Assembly (NCBI GenBank): GCA_964533275.1
Contig: CAZHJK010000013.1
Span: 1-64,000 of the forward strand
DNA from: CAZHJK01 sp964533275
GTDB lineage: Bacteria > Bacillota > Clostridia > Eubacteriales > Garciellaceae
Length of the DNA: 64,000 nucleotides
Direction of reading: 5' to 3'
Under the pieces are notes generated by a model that ran no database searches, was not told where the DNA came from, and saw only the letters and a program-made list of their open reading frames with translations. The stretch's first letter is position 1, and every line of letters starts with the position of its first letter. The translations under genes were made by a program, and so were the position numbers. This document shows, piece by piece, positions 57,021 to 64,000 of the stretch.

Positions 57021-58019
57021 ATGAAAATCGTAGTTCTAAAAGAAGAAGACATCAAAAAAGTATTTACCATGGAGGATGCCATTCAAGCAGATAAGGATGC
57101 CTTAGAGATTTACTCAAAGGGAGGAAGTAATACTCCCCTAAGAACAAATTTGGATGTTCCTAAGGAAGAAGGACAAAGCTTATATATGACTGGCTATGCA
57201 GCAGAGGCTAATGCCTTAGGAGTAAAGATTGTTTCTGTTTATCCTAATAATATAGAAAAGGGATTAACCTCTGTTCCAGCAACCATGGTATTGGTGAATG
57301 AGGATACAGGTGAAGTGTGTTCCATGATGGATGGGACCTATCTTACGAGAGTAAGAACAGGAGCTGTGTCCGGAGCCGCAACAGATATATTGGCGAGAAA
57401 GGATTCTGAGGTATTTGCCCTATTTGGTACAGGAGGACAGGCAGAAAGCCAATTGGAGGCTGTTCTTACTGTAAGAGATATTAAGGAGGTGCGGGTCTTT
57501 GATATCAGTAGTGAGCGTGCACAAGAATTTGCTGACAAAATGGCGGAGCAATTCAAGGATAAATTTGATGCTAAATTTGTGGTAGCAAAAACTTCAGATG
57601 AAGCTATTTATAATGCAGATATTATTACCAGTGTAACAACAACTAAAAAGCCAACATTCAATGGAAAATTAGTGAAAAAAGGAGCACATATTAATGGTGT
57701 TGGGTCCTTCCAACCGGATATGCAGGAAATTGATGAGTACACTCTATTAAATGCAGAAAAGGTATATGTAGATACTAGGGATGGAGTGCTTAATGAAAGT
57801 GGGGACTTTATTATTCCAATAAATGAAGGCAAATGCAAAGAAGATATTGTAACCGGGGAGCTTGGAGAAGTAATCCTTGGGAAAGCTCCATCTAGAGAGA
57901 GCGACGAAGAAATAACCTTCTTTAAAACCGTAGGCAGCGGCGTATTGGATATTGTAACCGCTAGAAGAATTTATGAAAAGGCTATTGAAAAGGGCGTAGG
58001 CCAGATAATAGAGTTTTAA
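57021..58019 (+). CDS. Ornithine cyclodeaminase / mu-crystallin family enzyme
   Basis: 332 residues. MEDAIQADKDALEIYSKGG, RTNLDVPKEEGQSLYMTGYA, GVKIVSVYPNN (substrate lysine), MMDGTYLTRVRTGAVSGAATDILA, the NAD-binding ALFGTGGQAESQLEAVL, and GAHINGVGSFQPDMQEID. Family members cyclodeaminate ornithine to proline, dehydrogenate alanine or reduce cyclic ketimines. The substrate cannot be set by sequence; the adjacent TSUP permease makes an anionic amino or sulfonate compound possible. Site AAAGGGAGAATACAGAG. Last gene of the TrmB-linked set; terminator at 58059. Confidence 0.9.
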   Translation: MKIVVLKEEDIKKVFTMEDAIQADKDALEIYSKGGSNTPLRTNLDVPKEEGQSLYMTGYAAEANALGVKIVSVYPNNIEKGLTSVPATMVLVNEDTGEVCSMMDGTYLTRVRTGAVSGAATDILARKDSEVFALFGTGGQAESQLEAVLTVRDIKEVRVFDISSERAQEFADKMAEQFKDKFDAKFVVAKTSDEAIYNADIITSVTTTKKPTFNGKLVKKGAHINGVGSFQPDMQEIDEYTLLNAEKVYVDTRDGVLNESGDFIIPINEGKCKEDIVTGELGEVILGKAPSRESDEEITFFKTVGSGVLDIVTARRIYEKAIEKGVGQIIEF

Positions 58020-58058
58020 GAAATATGAATAAAGGGTTATTATAATCCTATGTAGTTT

Positions 58059-58096
58059 AAGAGGAAATTTATGAGATTTCATAGATTTCCTCTTTC
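58059..58096 (+). terminator. Terminator after the cyclodeaminase-family gene
   Basis: AAGAGGAAAT and ATTTCCTCTT pair around an inner ATGA...TCAT stem; the 3' side runs into TTCC and T residues. Confidence 0.7.
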
Positions 58097-58288
58097 CTAT
58101 TTGATAAATACTTCACAGTTAATATAATGAGATCGTACCCACTAAGAAAATTTTAAGTAGTTATATAAGGAGTTATTGATAGTCAAAAAATAAAAAATTA
58201 ACAAATGAGCTATTTTTGTTTACATGCTATTGAATGGGGTATAAAATATATGTAAAAGAATTATTGAATTAAAAGGAGGAAGCAATCG

Positions 58289-58825
58289 ATGAAGGATTTA
58301 AAAGGTACTAAAACAGAAAAGAATTTAATGGAAGCATTTTCAGGGGAGTCCCAAGCTACAAATAAATATGGGTATTTTGCCAGTGTAGCAAAGAAAGAGG
58401 GCTATGAGCAAATAAGTGCAATTTTTAGTGAGACTCAAAAAAATGAAAAGGAACATGCGAAATTATGGTTTAAATATTTAAATGGTATTGGTAAAACAGC
58501 TGAGAATCTTAAAAGTGCAGCTGAGGGTGAAAATTATGAATGGACAGAAATGTATAAGGAATTTGCCCAAACTGCTAGAGAAGAAGGTTTTGACGAAATT
58601 GCTGAGAGATTCGAAGGCGTTGCAAAGATAGAAAAGGAACATGAAGAGCGATATAAAAAGTTATTAGAAAAAGTAGAATCAAAGACTGTATATATAAGTG
58701 AAGGTGTAGTTGCTTGGAAGTGTAGAAATTGTGGTCATATTCATGTTGGAGATAAAGCCCCAAATGTTTGTCCAGTTTGTGATCATCCAAGGGCACATTT
58801 TGAAAGAAGATCTGAAAACTATTAA
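58289..58825 (+). CDS. rbr: Rubrerythrin
   Basis: 178 residues. The N-terminal four-helix ferritin-like domain carries diiron ligands in NLMEAFSGESQATNKYGYFA, ETQKNEKEHAKLWFKYL and KEFAQTAREEGFDEIAERFE, IEKEHEERY (E-x-x-H motifs). The C-terminal rubredoxin-like knuckles, CRNC and CPVC, bind one iron. It reduces hydrogen peroxide in anaerobes using electrons from rubredoxin (encoded at 885-1046). Strong site AAAAGGAGGAAGCAATCG. Monocistronic, with a terminator 18 bases after its stop. A weak TTTACA...TATAAA promoter-like pair is upstream at about 58220-58246. Confidence 0.96.
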   Translation: MKDLKGTKTEKNLMEAFSGESQATNKYGYFASVAKKEGYEQISAIFSETQKNEKEHAKLWFKYLNGIGKTAENLKSAAEGENYEWTEMYKEFAQTAREEGFDEIAERFEGVAKIEKEHEERYKKLLEKVESKTVYISEGVVAWKCRNCGHIHVGDKAPNVCPVCDHPRAHFERRSENY

Positions 58826-58843
58826 TAGATATGAAAAAATCTG

Positions 58844-58869
58844 AAAACCCGAGTTTACTCGGGTTTTTT
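58844..58869. terminator. Bidirectional terminator after rubrerythrin
   Basis: AAAACCCGAG and CTCGGGTTTT pair around TTTA, with a T-run beyond. The small minus-strand gene ends at 58872, so it can serve both genes. Confidence 0.9.
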
Positions 58870-58871
58870 AC

Positions 58872-59117
58872 TTACTCCAATAAATCATCCTCAGTCAAAA
58901 TTCCTAATTCTATTAATTCCTGGGTCAATAATTGCACCTCTTTATGTAGCTTGCTAAACTTAGCTTTAATAGGGCTTTTCTGTTCAATTCTTACCATTCC
59001 ATTATCATTAGAAAACTTTTTAACCCATTCTTCTAACTCTGAAATAGTTGAAATGGCATTATTAATTTCATTATCAATAGAATCGCTGATTTCTTTACTT
59101 CTATCATCTGAATTCAT
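58872..59117 (-). CDS. Small coiled-coil hypothetical protein
   Basis: 81 residues, acidic, strongly helical, no cysteine. Heptad-like leucine/isoleucine spacing (ISDSIDNEINNAISTISELEEWV in parts; KLHKEVQLLTQELIELGILTEDDLLE in parts) predicts a coiled coil. No family is recognised. The ATG has the site CAGGAGGGTAGTAT, and the convergent terminator follows at once, so a real gene is likely. Confidence 0.6.
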   Translation of the reverse strand: MNSDDRSKEISDSIDNEINNAISTISELEEWVKKFSNDNGMVRIEQKSPIKAKFSKLHKEVQLLTQELIELGILTEDDLLE

Positions 59118-59247
59118 ATACTACCCTCCTGTAAAATTTCAAACCCAATTATATCATAAATTATATTATTTCACTATATAGATTAATTATGATGATAATG
59201 TTGAAGTTGATGTTAATGTTAAAGTTAATATTCTTTAACCGTTAAGG

Positions 59248-59262
59248 GGAACCTAAGGTTCC
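59248..59262. repeat. GGAACCTAAGGTTCC palindrome
   Basis: Same core as the palindrome at 36032-36050, in the gap before spmA. Confidence 0.7.
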
Positions 59263-59295
59263 TCCTTTGGGAAAGTTTAAAGTGAGGTTAATATT

Positions 59296-59874
59296 ATGAT
59301 TAATATTATATGGTTCTTTATGATTGCCCTTGGGGTTTTAGTGGGAGTTATAAATGGAAGGCTGGAAGAAGTAACCCAGGCAGCTATGGATTCTGCAGCA
59401 TTGGCAGTACAGATGTGTATAGGATTTATAGGTATTTGGGCATTATGGTTAGGCTTAATGAAGGTTGCTGAAAAATCCGGTTTTATTAATGGAATTGCAA
59501 AGGTGCTTTCTCCTATAACAAGATTGATATTTCCTAAGGTTCCAAAGGATCATCCTGCCATGGGCGCTATGGTAATGAATATGGCTGCAAATATGATGGG
59601 CTTGGGAAACGCAGCAACCCCTCTGGGACTTAAGGCAATGAAGGAATTACAAAAGCTTAATATTAATAAAACAAAGGCAAGTAACGCTATGTGTACTTTT
59701 TTAGTTATCAATACCTCATCTATTCAATTAATCCCCACCACTGTAATAGCAATAAGAATGTCAACCGGGTCAAGTAATCCTACTGAAATTATAGGTACAG
59801 CGATGATAGCGACCACCATCTCAACTATTGTGGGATTAATAAGTGTAAAGCTTCTTCAAAGGGAGGGTGGATAG
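59296..59874 (+). CDS. spmA: Spore maturation protein SpmA (nucleoside-recognition domain)
   Basis: 192 residues, about five membrane segments. MVNIIWFFM-type start, GVLVGVINGRLEEVTQAAMDSA, MCIGFIGIWALWLGLMKVAEKSG, PKDHPAMGAMVMNMAANMMGLGNAATPLG (in parts) and MCTFLVINTSSIQLIPTTVI. SpmA and SpmB are needed for spore-core dehydration and heat resistance in Bacillus and Clostridium. It is followed at once by spmB, in the same order as in Bacillus. Site GAGGTTAATATT. Confidence 0.94.
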   Translation: MINIIWFFMIALGVLVGVINGRLEEVTQAAMDSAALAVQMCIGFIGIWALWLGLMKVAEKSGFINGIAKVLSPITRLIFPKVPKDHPAMGAMVMNMAANMMGLGNAATPLGLKAMKELQKLNINKTKASNAMCTFLVINTSSIQLIPTTVIAIRMSTGSSNPTEIIGTAMIATTISTIVGLISVKLLQREGG

Positions 59875-59875
59875 T

Positions 59876-60403
59876 ATGATACAATGGATTTCCTCTGCTA
59901 TTATTCCTATATTTCTTTTGGTAATTTTAACAATAGGATTTGTAAAGAAGGTAAAGGTTTATGATTGCTTTGTAGAGGGTGCTAAGGATGGAGTTACTAC
60001 CGCCCTTAAGGTATTTCCCTATTTACTGACTATGCTAGTGGCTATAGGGATTTTTAGAGCATCCGGTGCCTTGGATTATTTACTAAAGATACTAGGTCCA
60101 GTTTTTGGATTAATAGGTGTGCCTAAGGAAGTCCTGCCCCTTGCCCTATTGCGACCACTATCAGGCTCTGGAGGACTCGCTATATTAACAGACATTTTAG
60201 AGAATTATCATCCAGATTCCTTTATAGGCAGGGTGGCATCTACTATGATGGGGTCCGCTGAAACTATTTTTTATACCCTAGCAATATATTTTGGTTCCAT
60301 TGGTATTAGGGATTTTAGACATACCCTTCCGGCTGCGCTGATAGCAGATTTCTCAGCATTAATCGCATCGGTAGTTATTTGTAGCTGGGTGTTTGGCGCC
60401 TAG
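59876..60403 (+). CDS. spmB: Spore maturation protein SpmB
   Basis: 175 residues, four to five membrane segments. IISSAIIPIFLL-type start (WISSAIIPIFLLVILTIGFV), YDCFVEGAKDGVTTALKVFPYLLTMLVAIG (in parts), LLKILGPVFGLIGVPKEVLPLALLRPLSGSGGLAIL (in parts), and STMMGSAETIFYTLAIYFG. Partner of SpmA. The start codon is one base past the spmA stop and has GGGAGG upstream; a GTG at 59867 overlaps that site and is unlikely. Confidence 0.95.
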   Translation: MIQWISSAIIPIFLLVILTIGFVKKVKVYDCFVEGAKDGVTTALKVFPYLLTMLVAIGIFRASGALDYLLKILGPVFGLIGVPKEVLPLALLRPLSGSGGLAILTDILENYHPDSFIGRVASTMMGSAETIFYTLAIYFGSIGIRDFRHTLPAALIADFSALIASVVICSWVFGA

Positions 60404-60473
60404 TTTAAGTTAAAATATACCTTATATGGTATAATAATCATTAAGATTACTGTTTATAAAGGAAGAGTGACTT

Positions 60474-61484
60474 ATGAAAAAAAGAGTTTGTGTTATTTAT
60501 ACAGGTGGAACAATAGGTATGACTAGAACAATATATGGTTATGCACCACAGAAGAACTTTATCAAGACAGCATTATCGGAAATTAACGAATTAATTTCTG
60601 AAGGGATGCCTGATTATGATTTAGTGGAGTATGATCCATTATTAGATTCCTCAAATATTTCTGTAAAGCAATGGATAAAAATAGCGGAGGATATTGAAAA
60701 GAGATATGATAAATACGATGGATTTGTTATATTGCATGGAACGGACACTATGGCATACACTGCATCGGCGCTTTCCTTTATGTTAGAGGGCATTTCTAAG
60801 CCGGTTATTTTAACGGGATCCCAGATACCCCTATTTGAAATAAGAAATGATGGAAGGGATAATATAATAGCAGCATTGATGATTGCTGCAAATTATAATA
60901 TACCAGAGGTCTGTTTATATTTTGGGAACAAGCTATTTAGGGGGAATCGTGCTACTAAAATTAGCTCTGATGATCTAATTGCCTTTGATTCACCTAATTA
61001 CCCTCCCCTTGCAGAGGCTGGGGTTAGAATAGATTTAAATTGGAAAAACATAAGAGAAGCTGGAGAGAAGCTGGAGGTTAGGAAATTTCAAAACCACCAA
61101 ATTGCTGTATTAAAAATTTTCCCAGGTATTCAATTTGAGGTATTTGAAAACATTATGACTACGGATTTAAAGGGTATAGTTATAGAAGCCTTTGGAGCTG
61201 GGAATATCCCAGAAAGTGGAGGTATTTTAGAGAAATTACTTAAAAAAGCAATTGAAAATGAAACAATAATTGTTGTCTGTACACAATGTGTAAGAGGGTC
61301 AGCGATTATAGGAGAATATGAATCCAGTTGGGATCTTTCAAATGCCGGTGCGGTCAGCGGCTACGATATGACTGTAGAGGCAGCTATCACAAAGCTTTAC
61401 TATTTATTGAGCCTAAACTATGATATGGATACTATAAAAAAGCTAATGGTAACAAACCTAAGGGGAGAACTTTCAAAAAGATAG
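60474..61484 (+). CDS. ansA: Type I L-asparaginase
   Basis: 336 residues. Catalytic threonines in VIYTGGTIGMT (first) and LHGTDTMAYTASALSFML (second), and VILTGSQIPLFEIRNDGRDNI, YFGNKLFRGNRATKISSDDL. No signal peptide, so it is a cytoplasmic type I enzyme. It hydrolyses L-asparagine to aspartate and ammonia. It begins 70 bases after spmB, with the site GGAAGAGTGACTT, and ends at a long palindromic repeat rather than a simple terminator. Confidence 0.95.
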   Translation: MKKRVCVIYTGGTIGMTRTIYGYAPQKNFIKTALSEINELISEGMPDYDLVEYDPLLDSSNISVKQWIKIAEDIEKRYDKYDGFVILHGTDTMAYTASALSFMLEGISKPVILTGSQIPLFEIRNDGRDNIIAALMIAANYNIPEVCLYFGNKLFRGNRATKISSDDLIAFDSPNYPPLAEAGVRIDLNWKNIREAGEKLEVRKFQNHQIAVLKIFPGIQFEVFENIMTTDLKGIVIEAFGAGNIPESGGILEKLLKKAIENETIIVVCTQCVRGSAIIGEYESSWDLSNAGAVSGYDMTVEAAITKLYYLLSLNYDMDTIKKLMVTNLRGELSKR

Positions 61485-61624
61485 GATTATCTGCGAAAGA
61501 CAAAGAAGCAGAAGAAAAGGAAGTTTACTTACTTTTATTATGCTTCTTTGTCTTTCATAGGAATCTATAAATGACCGAGGCGAACAAAGTGAGTCGAGGT
61601 TGTTTATAGATTCGCAGATAATCC
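61484..61624. repeat. Nested palindromic repeat after ansA
   Basis: Outer arms GGATTATCTGCGAA (61484-61497) and TTCGCAGATAATCC (61611-61624). Inside are two side-by-side hairpins: AGACAAAGAAGCA / TGCTTCTTTGTCT and GAATCTATAAA...GACC / GGT...TTTATAGATTC, the latter with a loop reading GAGGCGAACAAAGTGAGTCGA. A further TTCGCAGATAA stands at about 61644. It resembles a three-way palindromic REP/MITE element. Confidence 0.75.
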
Positions 61625-61824
61625 GGAGATGATCCGCAAATAATTCGCAGATAACTACTTGATATAAACGATAATTAATCCATAAGATCTTGAATTTTTC
61701 TAGTAATTATGCAAATAATATGCTTTTTTCTATAATGCCTTTCCTATATTACCTTTTAAATAAACTTACTTTTAGTTATAATGTACTTATTGAACTACTA
61801 TATGGATAAAAGAAAGGTGATTTT

Positions 61825-61956
61825 ATGATGGGTAAAAATGCACTAATATTATTTTATAAGCAAAAATACATAAAGAATAACATAGGTTACAGACATTTTG
61901 GAGTAGAAGGACATAATGCAAGTAGTACTGTAGGTTGTATAGGATGTGTTATTTAA
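61825..61956 (+). CDS. 43-residue microprotein abutting the DeoR-type gene
   Basis: An ORF of 43 residues, starting MMGKNALILFYKQ and ending TVGCIGCVI. Site AAAGGTGATTTT precedes ATG 61825 (ATG 61828 is an alternative). The stop codon TAA is directly followed by the ATG of the regulator, so translation is probably coupled. A basic helix-like middle (KQKYIKNNIGYRHFG) and a C-terminal CxxC (GCIGC) are the only notable features. No family recognised; could be a regulatory or secreted small peptide, or simply an upstream coupling ORF. Confidence 0.5.
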   Translation: MMGKNALILFYKQKYIKNNIGYRHFGVEGHNASSTVGCIGCVI

Positions 61957-62718
61957 ATGAAAACTGTACGATTGAAGCAAATGGAACAATTTATTATTGA
62001 AAGTGAGTTTGTTACAATTAACGAATTATGTGATAGGTTTAAAGTCCATCCCAACACAGTAAGAGCGGACATTAAGGAATTAGTAGAGAAGGGTGTTGTC
62101 GAAAAGCGATATGGCGGGGTCGCAAATGTAACACATAACTTACCAACCAGTTTTTTTGAGCGTCAAAGAAAAAACACTCTTTCAAAAGAGAGAATTGGTC
62201 AAACTGCAATGACTCTTTTGAATGAAAATGATGTGATCTTCGTGGATTCAGGTACTACGGCGCTTATGCTTTTCAAAAATATTGCTGAATTACCAAAGCA
62301 TTTAACAATAATTACAAATAATTTAGATGTATTAACTTGGACATCACGAAGTACAGAATATACGGTGTTTGTATTACCTGGAAAAGTAGACCGTCAATTA
62401 AATGCAATTGCTAGCCTGGAAACCATCGATAGTCTTAAATTATATAATATTCAAAAGGCATTTATTGGATCTCGAGGAATATCTTTAAAGGGAGAGTTAT
62501 CCTCAACATTAAATATAGACGCAAAAATAAAGAATACAGCAATTAGGGTTAGTAATACAGTGATCCTAATGGCAGACTCTAAAAAAATAAATCACTCTGA
62601 AATCTTTAGCTTTGCCAATTTAGGGGATATAGACTATTGGGTATGTGATGAAATAACTGAAGAAATCAGAGCATTAGCACAAAAAAATAACACAAAACTA
62701 CTAGAAATTAACAAATAA
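61957..62718 (+). CDS. DeoR/GlpR-family transcriptional regulator
   Basis: 253 residues. N-terminal DeoR helix-turn-helix: MEQFIIESEFVTINELCDRF, KVHPNTVRADIKELVEKGVVEKRYGG, then the sugar-phosphate sensor domain with VIFVDSGTTALMLFKNIAEL, TIITNNLDVLTW, AFIGSRGISLKGELSS, and ILMADSKKINHSEIFSF (the conserved D-S-K). It usually represses sugar or polyol catabolism genes and responds to a sugar phosphate. The TRAP binding-protein gene downstream, with a strong promoter between, is the likely target. Confidence 0.92.
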   Translation: MKTVRLKQMEQFIIESEFVTINELCDRFKVHPNTVRADIKELVEKGVVEKRYGGVANVTHNLPTSFFERQRKNTLSKERIGQTAMTLLNENDVIFVDSGTTALMLFKNIAELPKHLTIITNNLDVLTWTSRSTEYTVFVLPGKVDRQLNAIASLETIDSLKLYNIQKAFIGSRGISLKGELSSTLNIDAKIKNTAIRVSNTVILMADSKKINHSEIFSFANLGDIDYWVCDEITEEIRALAQKNNTKLLEINK

Positions 62719-62761
62719 ATTGTTAATTTCACATGGTAAATTGTGTAGTTGTTATTATATT

Positions 62762-62790
62762 ATTGACAAGTATCTGTTGAAATGCTATTA
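62762..62790 (+). promoter_or_regulatory. Sigma-A promoter for the TRAP gene
   Basis: TTGACA (62762-62767), 17 bp, TATTAT (62785-62790). Downstream, GCAT...ATGC with TTTTTTT (about 62802-62828) and AGCA...TGCT arms in the leader may form an attenuator-like hairpin before the ATG at 62906. Confidence 0.7.
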
Positions 62791-62905
62791 TATCTTTAAT
62801 GCATGGCGAGTCAGCAGATGCTTTTTTTATTTTTACATATAGAAAGATGCTGATCTAAAATATCCATCGCCTGCAAAAACTACTACCTAAAGGAGAGAGC
62901 ATAAA

Positions 62906-63943
62906 ATGAAAAAGAAAAAAACCATAGTCATTACATTGTTAATTGCCATGCTGATTGTGGCAAGTTTATCAGGATGCTCAAACAATGAAACATCGGATAC
63001 TAAAAATGAGTCGGAAGATTCAGTAATCCGAATACAGTTTGGTCATGACAATATGCCAGGTGAGCCACTAACAGAGGCTGCTGAGTTTTGGGCTGAAAAA
63101 TTAGAAGAGGTCTCTGGAGGAACCATGGTACTGGATGTTTACGATTCCAGTTCTTTGGGAAGCAAGAATGATCTTCTTGATCAGATGATGGCAGGTGATG
63201 CTGTGATGGTCGTTGGAGACGGTGGTTTTGCAGCTGATTATGGTGTGAATGACATGGGCATTACCATGGGACCATATCTATTTAATAATTGGGATCAGGT
63301 AAACAAACTTGTTAATAGTGATCTTTGGACTGATCTTAAGGGTCAGATGGCTGATGCAGGTATGACCATTGTTGGAGATAATTGGCAATATGGTGCACGA
63401 TCCACGATGGCTACAACTAAGATTGAGAAACCTGAAGATTTTCAAGGTTTGAAAATCCGTGTGCCTGGTAACACTGTGCAGGTGGAAGGTATGGAAGCGT
63501 TGGGAGCTAGTCCCGTAACAATGGGCTTAAGCGAGGTGTATTCCGCACTTCAACAAAAGACTATTGAATCAGTTGAGAATCCGCTTTCTACTTTGTTAGC
63601 AAATTACTTCGATGAAGTATGTAAGTATGCAGTTTTAGATCGCCATGTTTACCAGATACAGTTCGTTGTCATTGGTACCGATTTCTACGATTCTTTGACC
63701 GAGCAACAGCAAAATTGGTTGATAGAAACAGGTACTGAAGCTGGTGAGTACCAAAACGAACTAATGGAAAAGGCTGAAGAAGAAAATATTCAGGAACTTA
63801 TAGACAGAGGCGTAGAAATTAGCGAGATCGATTTTGATACTTTCGCCGAAGCTGCTAAGTCCTTTTACACAGATTCCGAGACTTCTAAAACATGGTCAGA
63901 TGGACTACATGAGCGTGTTCTTGAAGTAATAAACGGAAAATAA
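62906..63943 (+). CDS. TRAP transporter substrate-binding lipoprotein DctP (second)
   Basis: 345 residues. Signal peptide and lipobox LSGCSN, then a DctP fold: FGHDNMPGEPLTEAAEFWAEKLEEVSGG (in parts), VYDSSSLGSKNDLLDQMMAGD, RVPGNTVQVEGMEALGASPVTMGLSEVYSALQQKTIES (in parts) with the substrate-binding arginine in LKIRVPG. The permease genes are probably just beyond the window. The substrate may be a sugar acid or other small acid under control of the upstream DeoR-type gene. Site AAAGGAGAGAGCATAAA. Confidence 0.94.
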   Translation: MKKKKTIVITLLIAMLIVASLSGCSNNETSDTKNESEDSVIRIQFGHDNMPGEPLTEAAEFWAEKLEEVSGGTMVLDVYDSSSLGSKNDLLDQMMAGDAVMVVGDGGFAADYGVNDMGITMGPYLFNNWDQVNKLVNSDLWTDLKGQMADAGMTIVGDNWQYGARSTMATTKIEKPEDFQGLKIRVPGNTVQVEGMEALGASPVTMGLSEVYSALQQKTIESVENPLSTLLANYFDEVCKYAVLDRHVYQIQFVVIGTDFYDSLTEQQQNWLIETGTEAGEYQNELMEKAEEENIQELIDRGVEISEIDFDTFAEAAKSFYTDSETSKTWSDGLHERVLEVINGK

Positions 63944-63956
63944 ATCTTCCGTTATT

Positions 63957-64000
63957 AAAAATCAGCCAGAGCATTTGGTACATTTGCTACTGGCGATTTT
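63957..64000 (+). promoter_or_regulatory. Hairpin after the second dctP
   Basis: AAAATCAGCCAG and CTGGC-GATTTT pair across 20 bases at the end of the window. By analogy with the hairpin at 47907 it may separate binding-protein from permease expression, or terminate; the window ends here. Confidence 0.55.

Overview
The window reads as chromosome of a low-GC, Gram-positive, anaerobic, endospore-forming member of the Clostridia (Tissierella/Alkaliphilus-like; the genus cannot be fixed from this sequence). Support: strongly AT-rich coding and spacer DNA with strong GGAGG ribosome sites, rubredoxin, rubrerythrin, clostridial 2[4Fe-4S] ferredoxin, a tungsten/molybdenum aldehyde:ferredoxin oxidoreductase, the sporulation genes gin, spmA/spmB and ricT, and two sigma-54 enhancer-binding regulators.

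Layout. 0-0.4 kb: end of an rRNA operon (23S 3' end, repeat-filled spacer, 5S). 0.4-4.2 kb: small genes (ComFB-like, rubredoxin, zinc-ribbon membrane protein, thioredoxin, a decayed M20-family protein, Gin). 4.2-12.4 kb: a glycerol module: GlpP antiterminator, two paralogous small membrane proteins in the place of a GlpF channel, glycerol kinase, a three-gene anaerobic glycerol-3-phosphate dehydrogenase-like set, and a sigma-54 activator. A consensus sigma-54 promoter precedes glpP, and two similar terminator-bearing leaders precede glpP and the dehydrogenase set. 12.7-21 kb: a housekeeping block resembling the oriC-proximal yaa/yab block of Bacillus (decarboxylase, tmk, darA, holB, ricT, trmN6-like, rsmI, abrB), with a cluster of DnaA-box-like 9-mers at 18.55 kb. 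21-25.6 kb: LD-carboxypeptidase, aldehyde oxidoreductase with a MoaD-like partner, D-serine ammonia-lyase. 25.6-26.25 kb: a gene-free island of nested palindromic repeats, one of which recurs at 14.9 kb. 26.3-30.2 kb: ABC-F protein, and an ECF S component divergent from a MocR/PdxR-like regulator.

30.2-36 kb: a second sigma-54 regulator divergent from an operon of two PLP aminotransferases and a YkvI-type transporter; the gap has a consensus -24/-12 promoter and two copies of a 17-bp dyad. 36-40.5 kb: HAD phosphatase, YerB-like lipoprotein, MurJ, small (p)ppGpp synthetase. 40.5-55 kb: sugar-acid catabolism: kdgK-eda divergent from an IclR regulator, then three enolase-superfamily dehydratase-like enzymes, a TRAP transporter, an HpcH/HpaI aldolase, an iron alcohol dehydrogenase and a KDPG-aldolase fused to a VOC domain, with a decayed transposase inside the cluster. 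55-58 kb: TrmB-like regulator, TauE/SafE permease, ornithine cyclodeaminase-family enzyme. 58-61.5 kb: rubrerythrin, SpmA/SpmB, asparaginase. 61.8-64 kb: a 43-residue microprotein abutting a DeoR-family regulator, then another TRAP binding protein.

The most notable systems are the glycerol module (unusual two-protein transporter candidate, sigma-54 control layered on GlpP-type antitermination) and the sigma-54 aminotransferase operon with tandem activator sites.
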